From Pigoraptor chileana (taxonomy: Eukaryota > Opisthokonta > Filasterea), in assembly GCA_943704495.1 (NCBI GenBank), contig CALSCR010003603.1, forward strand, positions 1 through 24,123: a stretch of DNA of 24,123 bases. Reading direction: 5' to 3'. Positions within the stretch are counted from its first letter, which is position 1, and each line of letters begins with the position of its first letter. The notes under the pieces were generated by a model that had not been told where the DNA came from, ran no database searches, and was given only the letters and a program-made list of their open reading frames with translations. Positions 13,601-24,123 of the stretch are shown in pieces. Both the position numbers and the translations under genes were made by a program.

Positions 13601-15348
13601 TAAAAGGCAACTGCACATGGCAAACATTCCTAATGCAGCACTTGCAACACGAGCATGTGCAAATATAGCAAAGAATAGTGGAGCATGCCCGGCTGCGAGC
13701 ATTTTCGGGAATCATTCCATCATACTGTCCAACATACCGCCCAAACAGCTTTTGTATCATATCGACAAGCGTCTGTTCCGCAGATCTCCGCAGCACCTCT
13801 GTTCAGACACAATTCATATGGGACAGTTCAAGTTGCACACAAAGTGCACATTGCGCAATGAGATTGCGAAAGAGTGGGATTATAATCACCTTCACAGACT
13901 ACACACAAGAGTACAAGTGCGAGTATCTATCTCACTGATGCATTGACAGACAGTTGCAGAATCACGCACACACACACGACACTACTCAACATACAACCAC
14001 ACGACACACACACACACACACGCACGCACCGCTGAGTCGCTTTTGGAAGCAGATTCGAAAACACGTCTGCATCATTTCACACACAGCATCGTCGCTGAGC
14101 AGATGGCCGATTGGAGTCATCAATATCGTCCGGAGCACCTGTGTCAAGAGAGACAAAAGCGCAAAAAGCATGCGAGAGAAGTCAGTGCGAATGCATTCTG
14201 TAGGACTACATACATGCTACTTGCATATTTATACACGCATGATGCACAACCCCCTCTCTCCCACACACACATCCGCATCCACGCGCATGCACACATGTAT
14301 TATAAACACACGCCCACACGCCCATACATGTACGCACCTGCACAATCTTCATGAGTACCACTTCGTCTGTCACGGCGTCGGTGGCGGGGAACCGGGCGTT
14401 TGTGACGGCATCTGCAATCAAGCGAATGCCCCGGCTTGCGTGCGGAGAGTGCGGGTCTGTATGGACATATATGGACAGTGATGGACAGCAACGGGAAAAT
14501 TGGACAAAAACGTGCACAGGACAATGTTAGAACAAGCGATTCCTGCGATACTAACGACAAGCAACACTCACAACAACACGCACATATTGCCACTGCATAA
14601 AGATACAGGCATCTCACCACAATATTTGACAGCGCAACGGCAGTCCAGCACTGTCAGTCTATGCACAGCACAATAACATACACATTGACACGACAATGAC
14701 CGGTGGAAAAACAGCGGAGATCAACGCACGAGAAGCATACACACCAATGATGCCATATGAGAGAAACTTGTTGACCGACGACAGCGCGACGCCCGTTATG
14801 GGTCCCGTCGTCTCCTCCGAGCGGATCACCTCCAAAAAAGGAATAATCAGCTCTCCAATGTCCACCGAATGGAGATCTGAGACGAGACAAACGGCCAAAT
14901 TCAGGTGTCAGTTGGCGCCTCAAACAGCCCAATTCAGGCGTCAAAGTTGTGTGCCTAAAATAAGCAACAACGTCCGACACACACACACACACACACACAT
15001 ACACCCAGGCATACATACGCACACGCACAAACACAACAAACACACACACACACACATATTTATATATCCAATACGCCCAAACATTGGTGAATGTGTGTTT
15101 CAGAGCATTTGGGTATATGTTTCAAGCCAATGAACACAAAAACACAGAAACAATATTCACAGTGAAAGCGAACAACTCCCACCTGATGTGATTGTGAGAA
15201 GTTCTTTAAGCGACGCAAAGCGCTGCAGGATTGGATCCCTCTCCTCGTTCTGCTGATATGACGACCAGCGCTGATTGCGGCGCATCGACGTCACTACGAG
15301 CGTCACCTCGGCTTGCACAATGTGCACGCCGTTCGACGGTGGCGCCAT
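7652..15348 (-). CDS. GBF1: GBF1/Gea/GNOM-type ARF guanine nucleotide exchange factor
   Basis: Large Sec7-family GEFs of this class load GTP onto ARF GTPases at the early Golgi to recruit COPI. Eleven minus-strand exons: 15348-15183, 14876-14745, 14456-14338, 14138-14030, 13798-13738, 13557-11370, 11161-10283, 10141-8830, 8586-8414, 8272-7960 and 7719-7652. They join in phase to 1839 aa (human GBF1 about 1859). The N-terminal DCB region (1-196) has [41 protein letters not shown] and [11 protein letters not shown]. An Ala/Ser-rich insert of about 200 residues follows. The HUS domain has the NYDCD box at about 575. The Sec7 domain (about 721-905) has FRLPGEAQ with the catalytic glutamate near 818. 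HDS-like regions follow: [63 protein letters not shown] and [13 protein letters not shown] 15348 is preferred because the upstream in-frame start is a GTG. CACGTGAC lies 65 bp upstream. Confidence 0.95.
8690..8765. repeat. CA-rich tract in GBF1 intron 8
   Basis: Imperfect CA repeats with CACGCGCC and ATACGCGC interruptions lie in the intron between exons 8 and 9 (8587-8829). The tract reads as TG on the GBF1 sense strand. The exon 8 reading frame runs through it, which would give a false C-terminal extension. Confidence 0.85.
10142..10282 (-). other. Likely GC-AG intron in GBF1 (intron 7)
   Basis: Joining LELLVE to VTLRNKDR reproduces the family alignment without gaps (GBF1 has LEMLLRIVLENRDR). 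This places the donor at GAG then GCATGTTG on the minus strand, a GC donor otherwise matching the local GTATGT type; the acceptor is TTTTGCAG. The alternative is a GT donor six nt upstream (GTGGAG), which would delete two residues. Confidence 0.65.
13965..14028. repeat. CA microsatellite in GBF1 intron 4
   Basis: Two CA runs separated by ACACTACTCAACATACAACC-like sequence. The right-hand run abuts the exon 4 donor, so on the sense strand the intron starts GTGCGTGCGTGTGTGTG. Confidence 0.85.
14978..15056. repeat. CA microsatellite in GBF1 intron 1
   Basis: CA runs of about 20 and 14 nt separated by imperfect CAAACACA units inside the 306-nt first intron (14877-15182). It is TG on the sense strand. 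Confidence 0.85.
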
Positions 15349-15412
15349 CCCACGCACGCGACAAGTGGATACAAAAAAACAAAAGCACCCGCAAATGACT
15401 TCCTGTGTCGTA

Positions 15413-15423
15413 CACGTGACTCA
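15413..15423. promoter_or_regulatory. E-box plus AP-1-like motif upstream of GBF1
   Basis: CACGTGACTCA fuses a CACGTG palindrome with TGACTCA, 65 bp upstream of the GBF1 start codon. The same 11-mer occurs at 20161-20171 in the last SWEET exon, so promoter function is only a suggestion. Confidence 0.35.
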
Positions 15424-15637
15424 ACAGATCAGCCGGCACTGTGCGCACGCATGCAGTCTTCCTCTGCTGCAATTAACAAAAGATGCAGGGACGCCGCCGC
15501 CGAGGGAGGGCCGCTCACAGCCGTTCTGCACACATAGCCCGTCGAGTGTGCAGTTTACGCGCAATCCGCTTCACGGTCGATCGAGCCCGAGTAAAAGCCC
15601 GGCACTGTACCTTCAATAGCGTACAAAGTGCAGTGCG

Positions 15638-15926
15638 CTATGGGGCGCTGATCAGCACCACGAGCACATGAAACAGAAACAAAAAGTAGGCCGGGTGGTA
15701 GGAGGCGGGGGCATTCCACGTCCACACCGTAGAGAAAGCGCACTGCTCACAGTAAGACACACATTCGCAAAGAGACAGACAGCCCCACAAAGATATTGGA
15801 GTGAACGTTAACAAAAGAATATTCATGTGTGTGTGTGTGTGTTTGTGTGTGTATGTGTGTGTGCGTCAATGTGTGCACCTGAGCATCCATGAATGGGTGT
15901 GACTCGAATGTCACTTGCGGCTGCGC
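15638..15926 (-). CDS. Candidate last two exons of an unknown small membrane protein
   Basis: Two minus-strand segments join in phase 0. Exon 15926-15879 (16 codons, including VTFESHPFMDAQ) has acceptor GCACAG and donor GTGCAC. The terminal exon 15742-15638 (34 codons plus TAG) has acceptor GTGAGCAG. The terminal exon ends in a strongly hydrophobic stretch (YFLFLFHVLVVLISAP). No start codon or upstream exon could be attached with confidence. The intron is CA-rich on this sense strand, opposite to the usual polarity here, which counts against it. It would lie in tandem upstream of GBF1, 289 bp from its start codon. I do not recognise the family. Confidence 0.25.
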
Positions 15927-16019
15927 CTGTGCAATCCCTATACTAGTCCAAATTGTGTACCATTGAGTCACTATTCACTATCGCTGATCTACTGCGGGTG
16001 TCTCCAAAATCAGGCTGTT

Positions 16020-16318
16020 ATGGATGCGGCCATAGTGAAGCGGATGGACGCGTGGTCACATTTGACTCAGTCGGCATCTTCATTCCTTCCTTCCTCATTC
16101 AGACTGAAACAGGTTTGCAAACTTGAATCTTCTTTTCCATTTCGCCATTATGCTACACACACGCACACACATACACACAGACGCAAACAGACACGTCTAC
16201 TTCAGCACACATTCAGCTTACTCCGCCACGTCTCACTTATGAATTGTTTGCCAAAATCGAAAAAAGCGTCACCGCGTTTGAAAAAAGACGGAATCAAGCT
16301 CGTTTCGGTATCACGTGA
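16020..16318 (+). CDS. Candidate two-exon small protein (64 aa), unknown
   Basis: Exon 16020-16112 (MDAAIVKRMDAWSHL...) and exon 16217-16318 (LTPPRLTYELFAKIEKSV...) join in phase 0 to a 64-residue protein ending RFGIT then TGA. The first donor is weak (GTTTGC) and the acceptor is CATTCAG. The second half is Glu/Lys/Arg-rich and could form a short helix. The intron is CA-rich on this strand, opposite to the local intron polarity, and exon 2 overlaps the minus-strand candidate at 16294-16457. At most one of the two is likely to be real. No family recognised. Confidence 0.25.
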
Positions 16319-16646
16319 CCGCCCAATGCTAGGGACGGGATATTGACGAGTGCAGTCACTGCAGTGCCGCTTGTCACGACCCCTGCGAGCCCAACTGACA
16401 GTGCCTTTTTTTGGACGGCAGATACGCCAGGAGGCTCAGTGTTCCCCATGAAGACCACTGCCGAATGTGTGGAAAGGGACCAAAGGAATGAAATTTGCCG
16501 GCATAGAATTCACGGCACACCGCTCTGCCCCACTGCCTCATACTTTTGTAAGGGAATGTTGCTTAATCAAGTATTATCTCGCTAAAGTTCCCCACTGATG
16601 CGGTGCTCACATGGAATAGTATCGCACCAGCGTTTCAACTCAATCT
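16294..16646 (-). CDS. Candidate 3' exons of an unknown small protein, minus strand
   Basis: A 36-nt segment (16646-16611: IELKRWCDTIP, acceptor TTTTCAG, donor GTGAGC) joins in phase to 16457-16294 (acceptor in a pyrimidine-rich context, CGGCAG). The second segment is open for 53 codons to a TGA and contains a small-residue-rich, hydrophobic stretch (ALSVGLAGVVTSG, then TALVNIPSLALGG). The acceptor is strong. A second frame of the same DNA is also open, and the plus strand carries an open frame too, so coding status is uncertain. No start codon was found. No family recognised. Confidence 0.25.
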
Positions 16647-17064
16647 CTGAAAACAGCACTCGCGTGAGCGGCGTGACATGCACATGTGTCTGTGGCTACT
16701 CTACGGCCCACACATAATAGTGCCCAGTGGAGTGGTGCATCGTCAAATTAGGGTTGTCTAACGCCTATGTGGCGTCGCCACCGTACTCCATACATCGAAT
16801 CAGTGTCCACACTCAGGTACAACGCATACCAAAGCACAGTCTGGTCTTGAAATGCACTGGAGTCGTTGATGCGCACTCTTTATGCTATCACCTGCGCAAC
16901 AAAGGCACGACATATATATCACTGCGACCCTCTCTGTGGAGATGCACATCTAATTTACTGGTATTTTAATTCTCCTCCTCTTATATTGGAGTGCGACGCA
17001 TAATGTCAGTTGCATTTTGTACTCTTTGTCCCTTTCCCTCACTATCCTCAACCATCTGTCATTT

Positions 17065-17569
17065 ATGGCTGCGCCTCCATCCGTCATGCTCACAGCCGCA
17101 TACTTCGCATTCCAGGCAGTCATTATCTGGGCATTATGGCTTTCGCTTTATGCCCAAAGTAAGTAATATTCGCCCCGCCTCCACTCCATGTTTCTCCTAC
17201 TTTGGTCTATGTGAAGTAGGGGTGTTTATTAAGGGATGCACCCGCCACCTGCGGTTATTTCCAAATTGTTATGTTGTGTGATCGTTGCCGTGAGTATTGT
17301 GGTAGTGTGTGTGTGTGTGTGTGTGTGTGTGCGGGTGCGTGTGTACGCGGGTGCGTGTGTGGGATTTTGGACTTATAAAACCACATTTGCCAAACCGCAT
17401 CTAAACCCAGTGAAAGCAACCGCATACCCTCTCACCAGCGCAGTCCATTGGTGTCACTCTATCGCCATCATTTTCTTTCTCACTCAGTGGTTTTGGTTGT
17501 AATCACACACCCATCATACCCTGCGGTAGTGTTTGGAAGTGCTCTTTGTGTATCAAGTCTTCGTCTTTG
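17065..17569 (+). CDS. Unknown small membrane protein, first two exons
   Basis: Exon 17065-17158 starts ATGGCTGCG and encodes 31 residues (MAAPPSVMLTAAYF...LSLYAQ) before a perfect donor GTAAGT. Exon 17488-17569 has a good acceptor (TTTCTCACTCAG), joins in phase 1, and encodes MVLVVITHPSYPAVVFGSAL and six or so more residues before donor GTGAGT in phase 2. Both exons encode one hydrophobic helix each. The intron is TG-rich on this strand in its middle (17305-17361), matching the local pattern. The 3' exon is not identified: an acceptor at TTCACAG (17812) would complete an immediate TGA, and other AGs give short tails. It is probably separate from SWEET, which is complete without it. Function unknown. 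Confidence 0.4.
17305..17361. repeat. GT microsatellite
   Basis: A GT run of about 25 nt is followed by degenerate GCGGGTGCGTGTGTA units, inside the intron between the two small membrane-protein exons. Confidence 0.85.
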
Positions 17570-18095
17570 GTGAGTCCCGGCGTGTCGTGTCGGCTGTCGG
17601 TTCACTGTGGTCACTTCCAACTCCCTGTCCTCTGGAGCACGTCATGTTCGTGTGCCAACTGCATGTGAGCTCGCGTGATCCAAGCAATCACACTGAATGC
17701 CGTGTCAGTGGTCACCTGTTACCCGCAGCCACACGCGCGCACACACACACACACCACACACACACACAAATCACACTCACTGACACATAAACCGCACTTA
17801 CAAACGAGTTCACAGAGACGCGGCTGCAAAAGCCACGGGTGATGAGCATACTGTTGCGTTCACGTGACAGCCATCGTGGGATCGGCGCATCTGTGCGTGC
17901 GAGTGTGTGTACGCGCCCTCACATCGCGCACGCACATTGTGCGAGAGAGAGACACATCTCTGCCGTTCTATGTCGTGACACTATTTAAGCACGGTGCGCT
18001 GTTCGGAATCAGGGACGTACATATTGTCGCCCATTCCCCTCCCGTCTTTCCTATCCCTTTTATTTCGTATTCTTTCGTCGAAACACATCCCGAAA
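17570..18095. other. Upstream region of SWEET
   Basis: This stretch contains the 3' part of the unknown small gene and the SWEET promoter. A CA microsatellite lies at 17734-17775 and TCACGTGAC at 17860-17868, about 235 bp upstream of the SWEET start codon. An open plus-strand frame crosses 17864-18280 but runs through SWEET exon 1 in the wrong frame. Confidence 0.55.
17861..17868. promoter_or_regulatory. E-box CACGTGAC upstream of SWEET
   Basis: This palindromic CACGTG core extended to TCACGTGAC is a possible bHLH-type site. The downstream bases (AGCCATCGTG) resemble those after a GTGACAGC near 21170 upstream of the EST1/SMG7 gene. Confidence 0.3.
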
Positions 18096-20237
18096 ATGTC
18101 TCCCGAATTGTATTCTCTGCTCTTCACCAAGATACTGCCGTCGTTTGGGGTGGTTGTGTCGGTGGCGCTGTCCCTCAGCCCTATGTAAGTGCGATAAAAA
18201 AGTCCACACGCACTACACGCATTGCTTGGCCACATTGTTTGTCAGGTGGTTGTGCTGGGTGTGCGCACCATCTTCTTTGAAACCTTATCGGTACCCTCGC
18301 CCTATCAGTAACAACGCACGCCAGCAAACACACACACACACGAACCCCTCAAATTCGATTGTGCACTTTCCGCACTGTTGTGCGTTCTTTTACTCTAATC
18401 CCGAACCCTCTTTCAATTATGCCATGCACTGTGCTTGAATTCTAACACTGTGTCAATGCTGCTGCGTTATTGTTGTTGTTGTTGTTGTTGGTGTTGTTGC
18501 GGCCGCCATCGCACAATATTCAGGCCCAGTGTGCTGCGGATCATGCGGACTGGCGAGGGTTTGGGCGGCCTCAATCCGATTCCCTTTCCCTTTCTGTTCA
18601 GCAACGCCCTTGGCTGGCTTGCATACGGGGCGGTGCAGCATGACATCATGATTATACTCCCAAACGTCATTGGAGGCATTCTCTCGCTTTTTTACATCAC
18701 TGTGTGCGCAGAGCATGGAAACCAACGGGTATGTGTGTGCGTGTCTGTATGACTGTGTGTATGTGTGCGTGTGTGTGTGTATGACTGTGTATGCGAGCGC
18801 TTTATTTATGTGTGTGAGTGCATCTATGTGTGCGTTAGTTCGTGTTGGTTTGTGTGTGTATGTAAGTTTGCAGTATGCTGATGTGTGCCCTGTGCGCTTA
18901 CTGTTGCTTGTCTGATTGAATGTGGTGTCCAATTGCAGGAGCGCTTCACCAACCGCATTATAGCCTTTTCGACTCTGACGATTCTCGGGACTGTCGTCGT
19001 CCTCGGCATGTTCGTTGTGAAATCGGCGCACACTCAGCTGCTTATGTACGGATTCACCACGAACGCCATACTTATTTGCTTCTTCACCTCCCCTCTCTCT
19101 GGGATGGTAAGCACATTGATAGAGTGTGTGTCTGCGTGTGCCCATTGCGCACAAATGAATGTGTATGTGTGACCTGTGCTTATGTGCGTATATGTGTATT
19201 ACACTTGTATGTTATGTCTGTGAGTGTGAATGTCTGTATGACTGGCTGACTTTGGCGGTCACTTTTTCATTTGAAAATGTTAGTTATGTCCCAGTTCCAC
19301 TTTCTTGCAGAACGCTTGCTGTTTGTATGCACTTCTCCCCTTTGGCTCATATTAAGAATGCCTCAGCCACATGTTGTTCTTGCTGTTGTTGTTTTGTTGT
19401 TGTTGTTGTTGTTTGTTGTTTGTTGTTTGTTGTCACTATTGTGGCTGTTGATGCTTTTTTTTGCACTAACCCGACAGCCCAATGTGCCTGTGTGCTGCGC
19501 AGGTGCAAGTGGTCCGTATGAGAGACGCCAGCAGTATATCGCTTCCCATCGCAATCGCATCTCTCGTAAACTGTGTACTGTGGGTCGCATACGGTGTGGG
19601 CAAGACAGACCCCTTCATCTATGTGCCAAACGGCATCGGTGCGTGCACACTCATCTTTTTCTTTGTGTTTCAGTGTGATTTGCAGTGAGCATGCGTGCTC
19701 TTGCCATCTTGTGAATCTGCTTTTGTTTGTGTTGTTTTTATGTACCTTTCAACCAATACGCATAGCATCTGCGCTCTGCCTCTTTTGTAGTTGTCGTCAC
19801 TCGATACTGCGCTGTGGTTGCCTTGCCGGTTCTTGGAACACCCTTTGTCGCGTCGACTGATGTCGCATACTACTTGTCTCTTTCACCATCCCTGTGCATG
19901 TTGTTTGTCCCCCAACACAGGCCTCGCCTCAAGCATTCTGCAGCTGTTTCTGAAAATGATCTTCCGCAACTCGGACGCATACGAGAACCTCAAAGGCAGT
20001 CCCGTTCCCGACCGCTCCTCGTGGTCGTCAGCGACATCCGGGGTCTGTCAGCCTGCTTCCACATCGCCAAAGGTCAAGGCTCTTGGGCCCCTCGATGCCC
20101 TCGACGGTATTGCATCCTCCGGCGATGCATATGACGTCGCCGTGGTGGTTCGCGACCAGGCACGTGACTCACGTGACCGGCGTGCTTCGCGGCGGGAGAG
20201 CGTTTCGGCAGTGTCGGCGCCGGTACGACTTAGCTGA
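18096..20237 (+). CDS. SWEET-family sugar transporter (SLC50-like)
   Basis: SWEETs are seven-helix uniporters that carry mono- or disaccharides across plasma or internal membranes. Exons 18096-18184, 18524-18728, 18939-19106, 19503-19638 and 19921-20237 join in phase to 304 aa. The first MtN3/saliva repeat runs over exons 1-2: TM1 ending in SLSPMPSV, then GLGGLNPIPFPFLFSNALGW, LAYGAV and LPNVIGG. A linker helix lies in exon 3 (IIAFSTLTILGTVVVLGMFV). The second repeat has CFFTSPLSGMVQVVRMRDAS, SISLPIAIASLVNCVLWVAY and FIYVPNGIG, then LASSILQLFLKMIF. The paired Pro-Asn motifs (LPN and VPN) and SP motifs are the expected transport-core residues. A hydrophilic Ser/Asp/Arg-rich tail of about 85 residues follows helix 7 and is presumably cytosolic. 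The ATG has an A-rich context (CGAAAATGT). Donors are GTAAGT, GTATGT, GTAAGC and GTGCGT. Substrate cannot be told. Confidence 0.93.
18470..18499. repeat. (TTG)n run near acceptor of SWEET intron 1
   Basis: About nine TTG units with one GTG interruption lie 25 nt upstream of the exon 2 acceptor, taking the place of a polypyrimidine tract. Confidence 0.85.
18729..18860. repeat. TG-rich tract opening SWEET intron 2
   Basis: The intron starts GTATGTGTGTGCGTGTC and stays TG-rich for about 130 nt, with GTATGACTGTGTGTATG repeated twice. Confidence 0.85.
19382..19434. repeat. (TTG)n and (TTTG)n run in SWEET intron 3
   Basis: TTG units followed by GTTT-TGTTTGT units, 70 nt upstream of the exon 4 acceptor. 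Confidence 0.85.
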
Positions 20238-20877
20238 GTCTACGGTTTCTTTTATGAATGCAGTCGTCGATCTTGCTTAAGCGCAATTGCTGTCACATTG
20301 GCCGCGATTGGGCATGGCATGGCGAAGGAATTGAATCGACTGACGACAGAGGTGGCATGTGGTTCCATGCCGTGCGTGTGCGTGCGTGTGTGCGTGCGTG
20401 TTTTTTAAAAAGTATGCCTGTATTATATCATTATACGAGAAGAGCAACAACAGCCAGTGACTCCGTTTGATCGCACTAACTGATAAATATCAGTAACAGA
20501 GCCACACCCCGTCACTTAGTCACTCAATATCTGCTCTGTTCGGTGAGCACTAACGGCAGAGTGGCATGCATTTTGACACTGTTCCACGCATTAATGCACA
20601 AGTGCACGTGCCACCACAGCAACTGGGAAGCGCACTGACGAGGGCATCTCTGTCATAGTGATCATGATCAGCCAGAGATAATATAACTCAGGCTCCCAGA
20701 TAAAATTATCGGACGTGCATTGGTCTGAGAGTGGACGGCGCACTGATGTCCATTAATGGGGATATGGCATCGTCATAGTCACCGCCGACGCTGTGCCGGA
20801 CGATATCCCTCCACAACAGACAGGAGCTGCACTGATGCAGACCTCGGCCGTGCCGTCTGGATAGATCTAGATGGTCA

Positions 20878-20890
20878 ATGAGTCACTCAT
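20878..20890. promoter_or_regulatory. Perfect AP-1/GCN4-like palindrome
   Basis: ATGAGTCACTCAT is a perfect 13-bp palindrome about a central C. It matches the TGAGTCA / TGACTCA core bound by bZIP proteins. It lies about 480 bp upstream of the EST1/SMG7 start codon. Confidence 0.35.
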
Positions 20891-21002
20891 GGTGTGATCA
20901 TCCCGGCACCCTCCACTCGGCCGCACATACAGTCGCTCCACATGAACGAGAAGTGCTGAGCTGACGAGTAGGATGGCATTGTCACCTGGTTATATTCCTG
21001 CC

Positions 21003-21054
21003 GTCGCCCGCACTGCCGCTGTCCCCGTTGACACTGTCAGCGGCGGGGGGCGAC
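21003..21054. ncRNA. Strong hairpin, possible structured RNA element
   Basis: An outer stem GTCGCCC (21003-21009) pairs with GGGCGAC (21048-21054). An inner stem CTGCCGCTG (21013-21021) pairs with CAGCGGCGG (21038-21046) with one G-T wobble. The loop is 16 nt and there is one 3x1 internal loop. Two further stems follow within 60 nt: GCCGGA/TCCGGC (21068-21073/21089-21094) and CTGTCAG/CTGACAG (21094-21100/21105-21111). Whether it is transcribed is unknown; it could also be promoter DNA with palindromic binding sites. Confidence 0.3.
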
Positions 21055-21154
21055 CGTTTGGACTTGAGCCGGACCGCGCCTGCTGCCATCCGGCTGTCAG
21101 TCGGCTGACAGTCACAGTCTGCCAGTTGCCCCGGCCCGCCGGTCGGAACTGATG

Positions 21155-21162
21155 TCACGTGA
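21155..21162. promoter_or_regulatory. TCACGTGA palindrome upstream of EST1/SMG7
   Basis: Perfect 8-bp palindrome with an E-box core, 204 bp upstream of the ATG at 21366. Confidence 0.35.
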
Positions 21163-21365
21163 TGAGGCGTGACAGCTGCCGTCGTGATACGGTCGACAAT
21201 CAGCGAGGTGATCTGATCACAGTATTGGGAATAATGCCGATTGTTACAAAGGCCAGAATGGTTTCACCAGTATGTGTGTGTTTGCTTTGAATTCTGCGCG
21301 CTGCGTGTAGCGCCCATTCTCCCACTGTCTGCGCCGGGCGTGCGCATCGCCCTCGGTCGGTGTAA

Positions 21366-24123
<2,758 letters not shown>

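Larger units (their letters stand above)
15349..17064. other. Unresolved 1.7 kb region upstream of GBF1
   Basis: This region must hold the GBF1 promoter and probably one or two small genes. It contains short open segments flanked by plausible splice sites on both strands, listed separately as candidates, which overlap and cannot all be real. Microsatellites are TG on the plus strand at 15824-15875 and CA on the plus strand at 16151-16192. CACGTGAC boxes lie at 15413 and 16312. No recognisable protein family was found here. Confidence 0.6.
20238..21365. other. Intergenic region, SWEET to EST1/SMG7, rich in inverted repeats
   Basis: This 1.1 kb has no conserved coding segment. It should contain the SWEET 3' UTR and the EST1/SMG7 promoter. 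It is unlike other gaps in having many short perfect palindromes and one strong hairpin (21003-21054). Similar phrases recur (TGTCATAGT at 20653 and CGTCATAGT at 20773; ATGGCATCGTC at 20765 and ATGGCATTGTC at 20973), which may be decayed repeats. No terminal inverted repeats, transposase or target-site duplication seen. Confidence 0.6.

Noticed and set aside
15349-15357. GBF1 start three codons upstream (reading MRGM)
   Set aside because: The upstream codon is GTG; the first ATG is at 15348 and fits the family N-terminus length.
16020-16318. Similarity of the 64-aa plus-strand candidate to BRK1/HSPC300
   Set aside because: Only a loose Glu/Lys heptad-like pattern; the spacing of the conserved BRK1 residues does not fit.
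15638-16457. Idea that the minus candidates form one TMEM70/TMEM186-type mitochondrial protein
   Set aside because: A few residues can be lined up, but no exon connects the segments and the C-terminal hydrophobic tail does not fit.
17864-18280. 138-codon plus-strand frame over the SWEET start
   Set aside because: SWEET exon 1 in another frame gives the correct first helix and splices in phase.
20238-21365. Transposable element or C/D snoRNA in the palindrome-rich gap
   Set aside because: No terminal repeats, duplication or transposase. A TGATGA-like and a CTGA-like box exist near 21161 and 21213, but no terminal stem pairs them.

Overview
The window is nuclear DNA from an intron-rich, probably unicellular eukaryote. 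Every recognisable gene is a conserved eukaryotic housekeeping gene split by spliceosomal introns; exons are GC-rich, and introns and intergenic stretches carry TG/CA microsatellites. The lineage cannot be fixed from the sequence. The very animal-like C-terminal half of CNOT11 and the presence of a SWEET transporter are compatible with an opisthokont relative, but that is inference.

Layout, left to right. 169-3235, minus: lipin (phosphatidate phosphatase), cut off at the left edge inside an intron. 3236-4112: divergent intergenic region. 4113-6387, plus: CNOT11, a CCR4-NOT subunit, complete in five exons (479 aa). 6388-7651: convergent intergenic region. 7652-15348, minus: a GBF1/Gea/GNOM-type ARF exchange factor, complete in eleven exons (1839 aa). 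15349-17064: unresolved stretch with conflicting small-exon candidates on both strands. 17065-17569, plus: two exons of an unknown small membrane protein. 18096-20237, plus: a seven-helix SWEET sugar transporter, complete in five exons (304 aa). 20238-21365: intergenic DNA with a cluster of perfect inverted repeats and one strong hairpin. 21366-23973, plus: an EST1/SMG7-family nonsense-mediated-decay protein, cut off at the right edge inside an intron.

The genes do not form a pathway. They serve lipid synthesis, mRNA deadenylation, Golgi traffic, sugar transport and mRNA surveillance, and their mix of strands is ordinary for a eukaryote. I found no mobile element, CRISPR array, tRNA or rRNA.

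The most interesting property is the intron architecture. Splice sites could be placed by joining conserved protein alignments in phase. The 26 introns so defined show a recurrent GTGCGT 5' splice site (8 of 26), one likely GC-AG intron, and a strong tendency for the donor-proximal part of longer introns to be TG-rich on the sense strand whichever way the gene points. The window begins and ends in pure dinucleotide repeats that lie inside introns, which may mean it is a whole contig broken at microsatellites.
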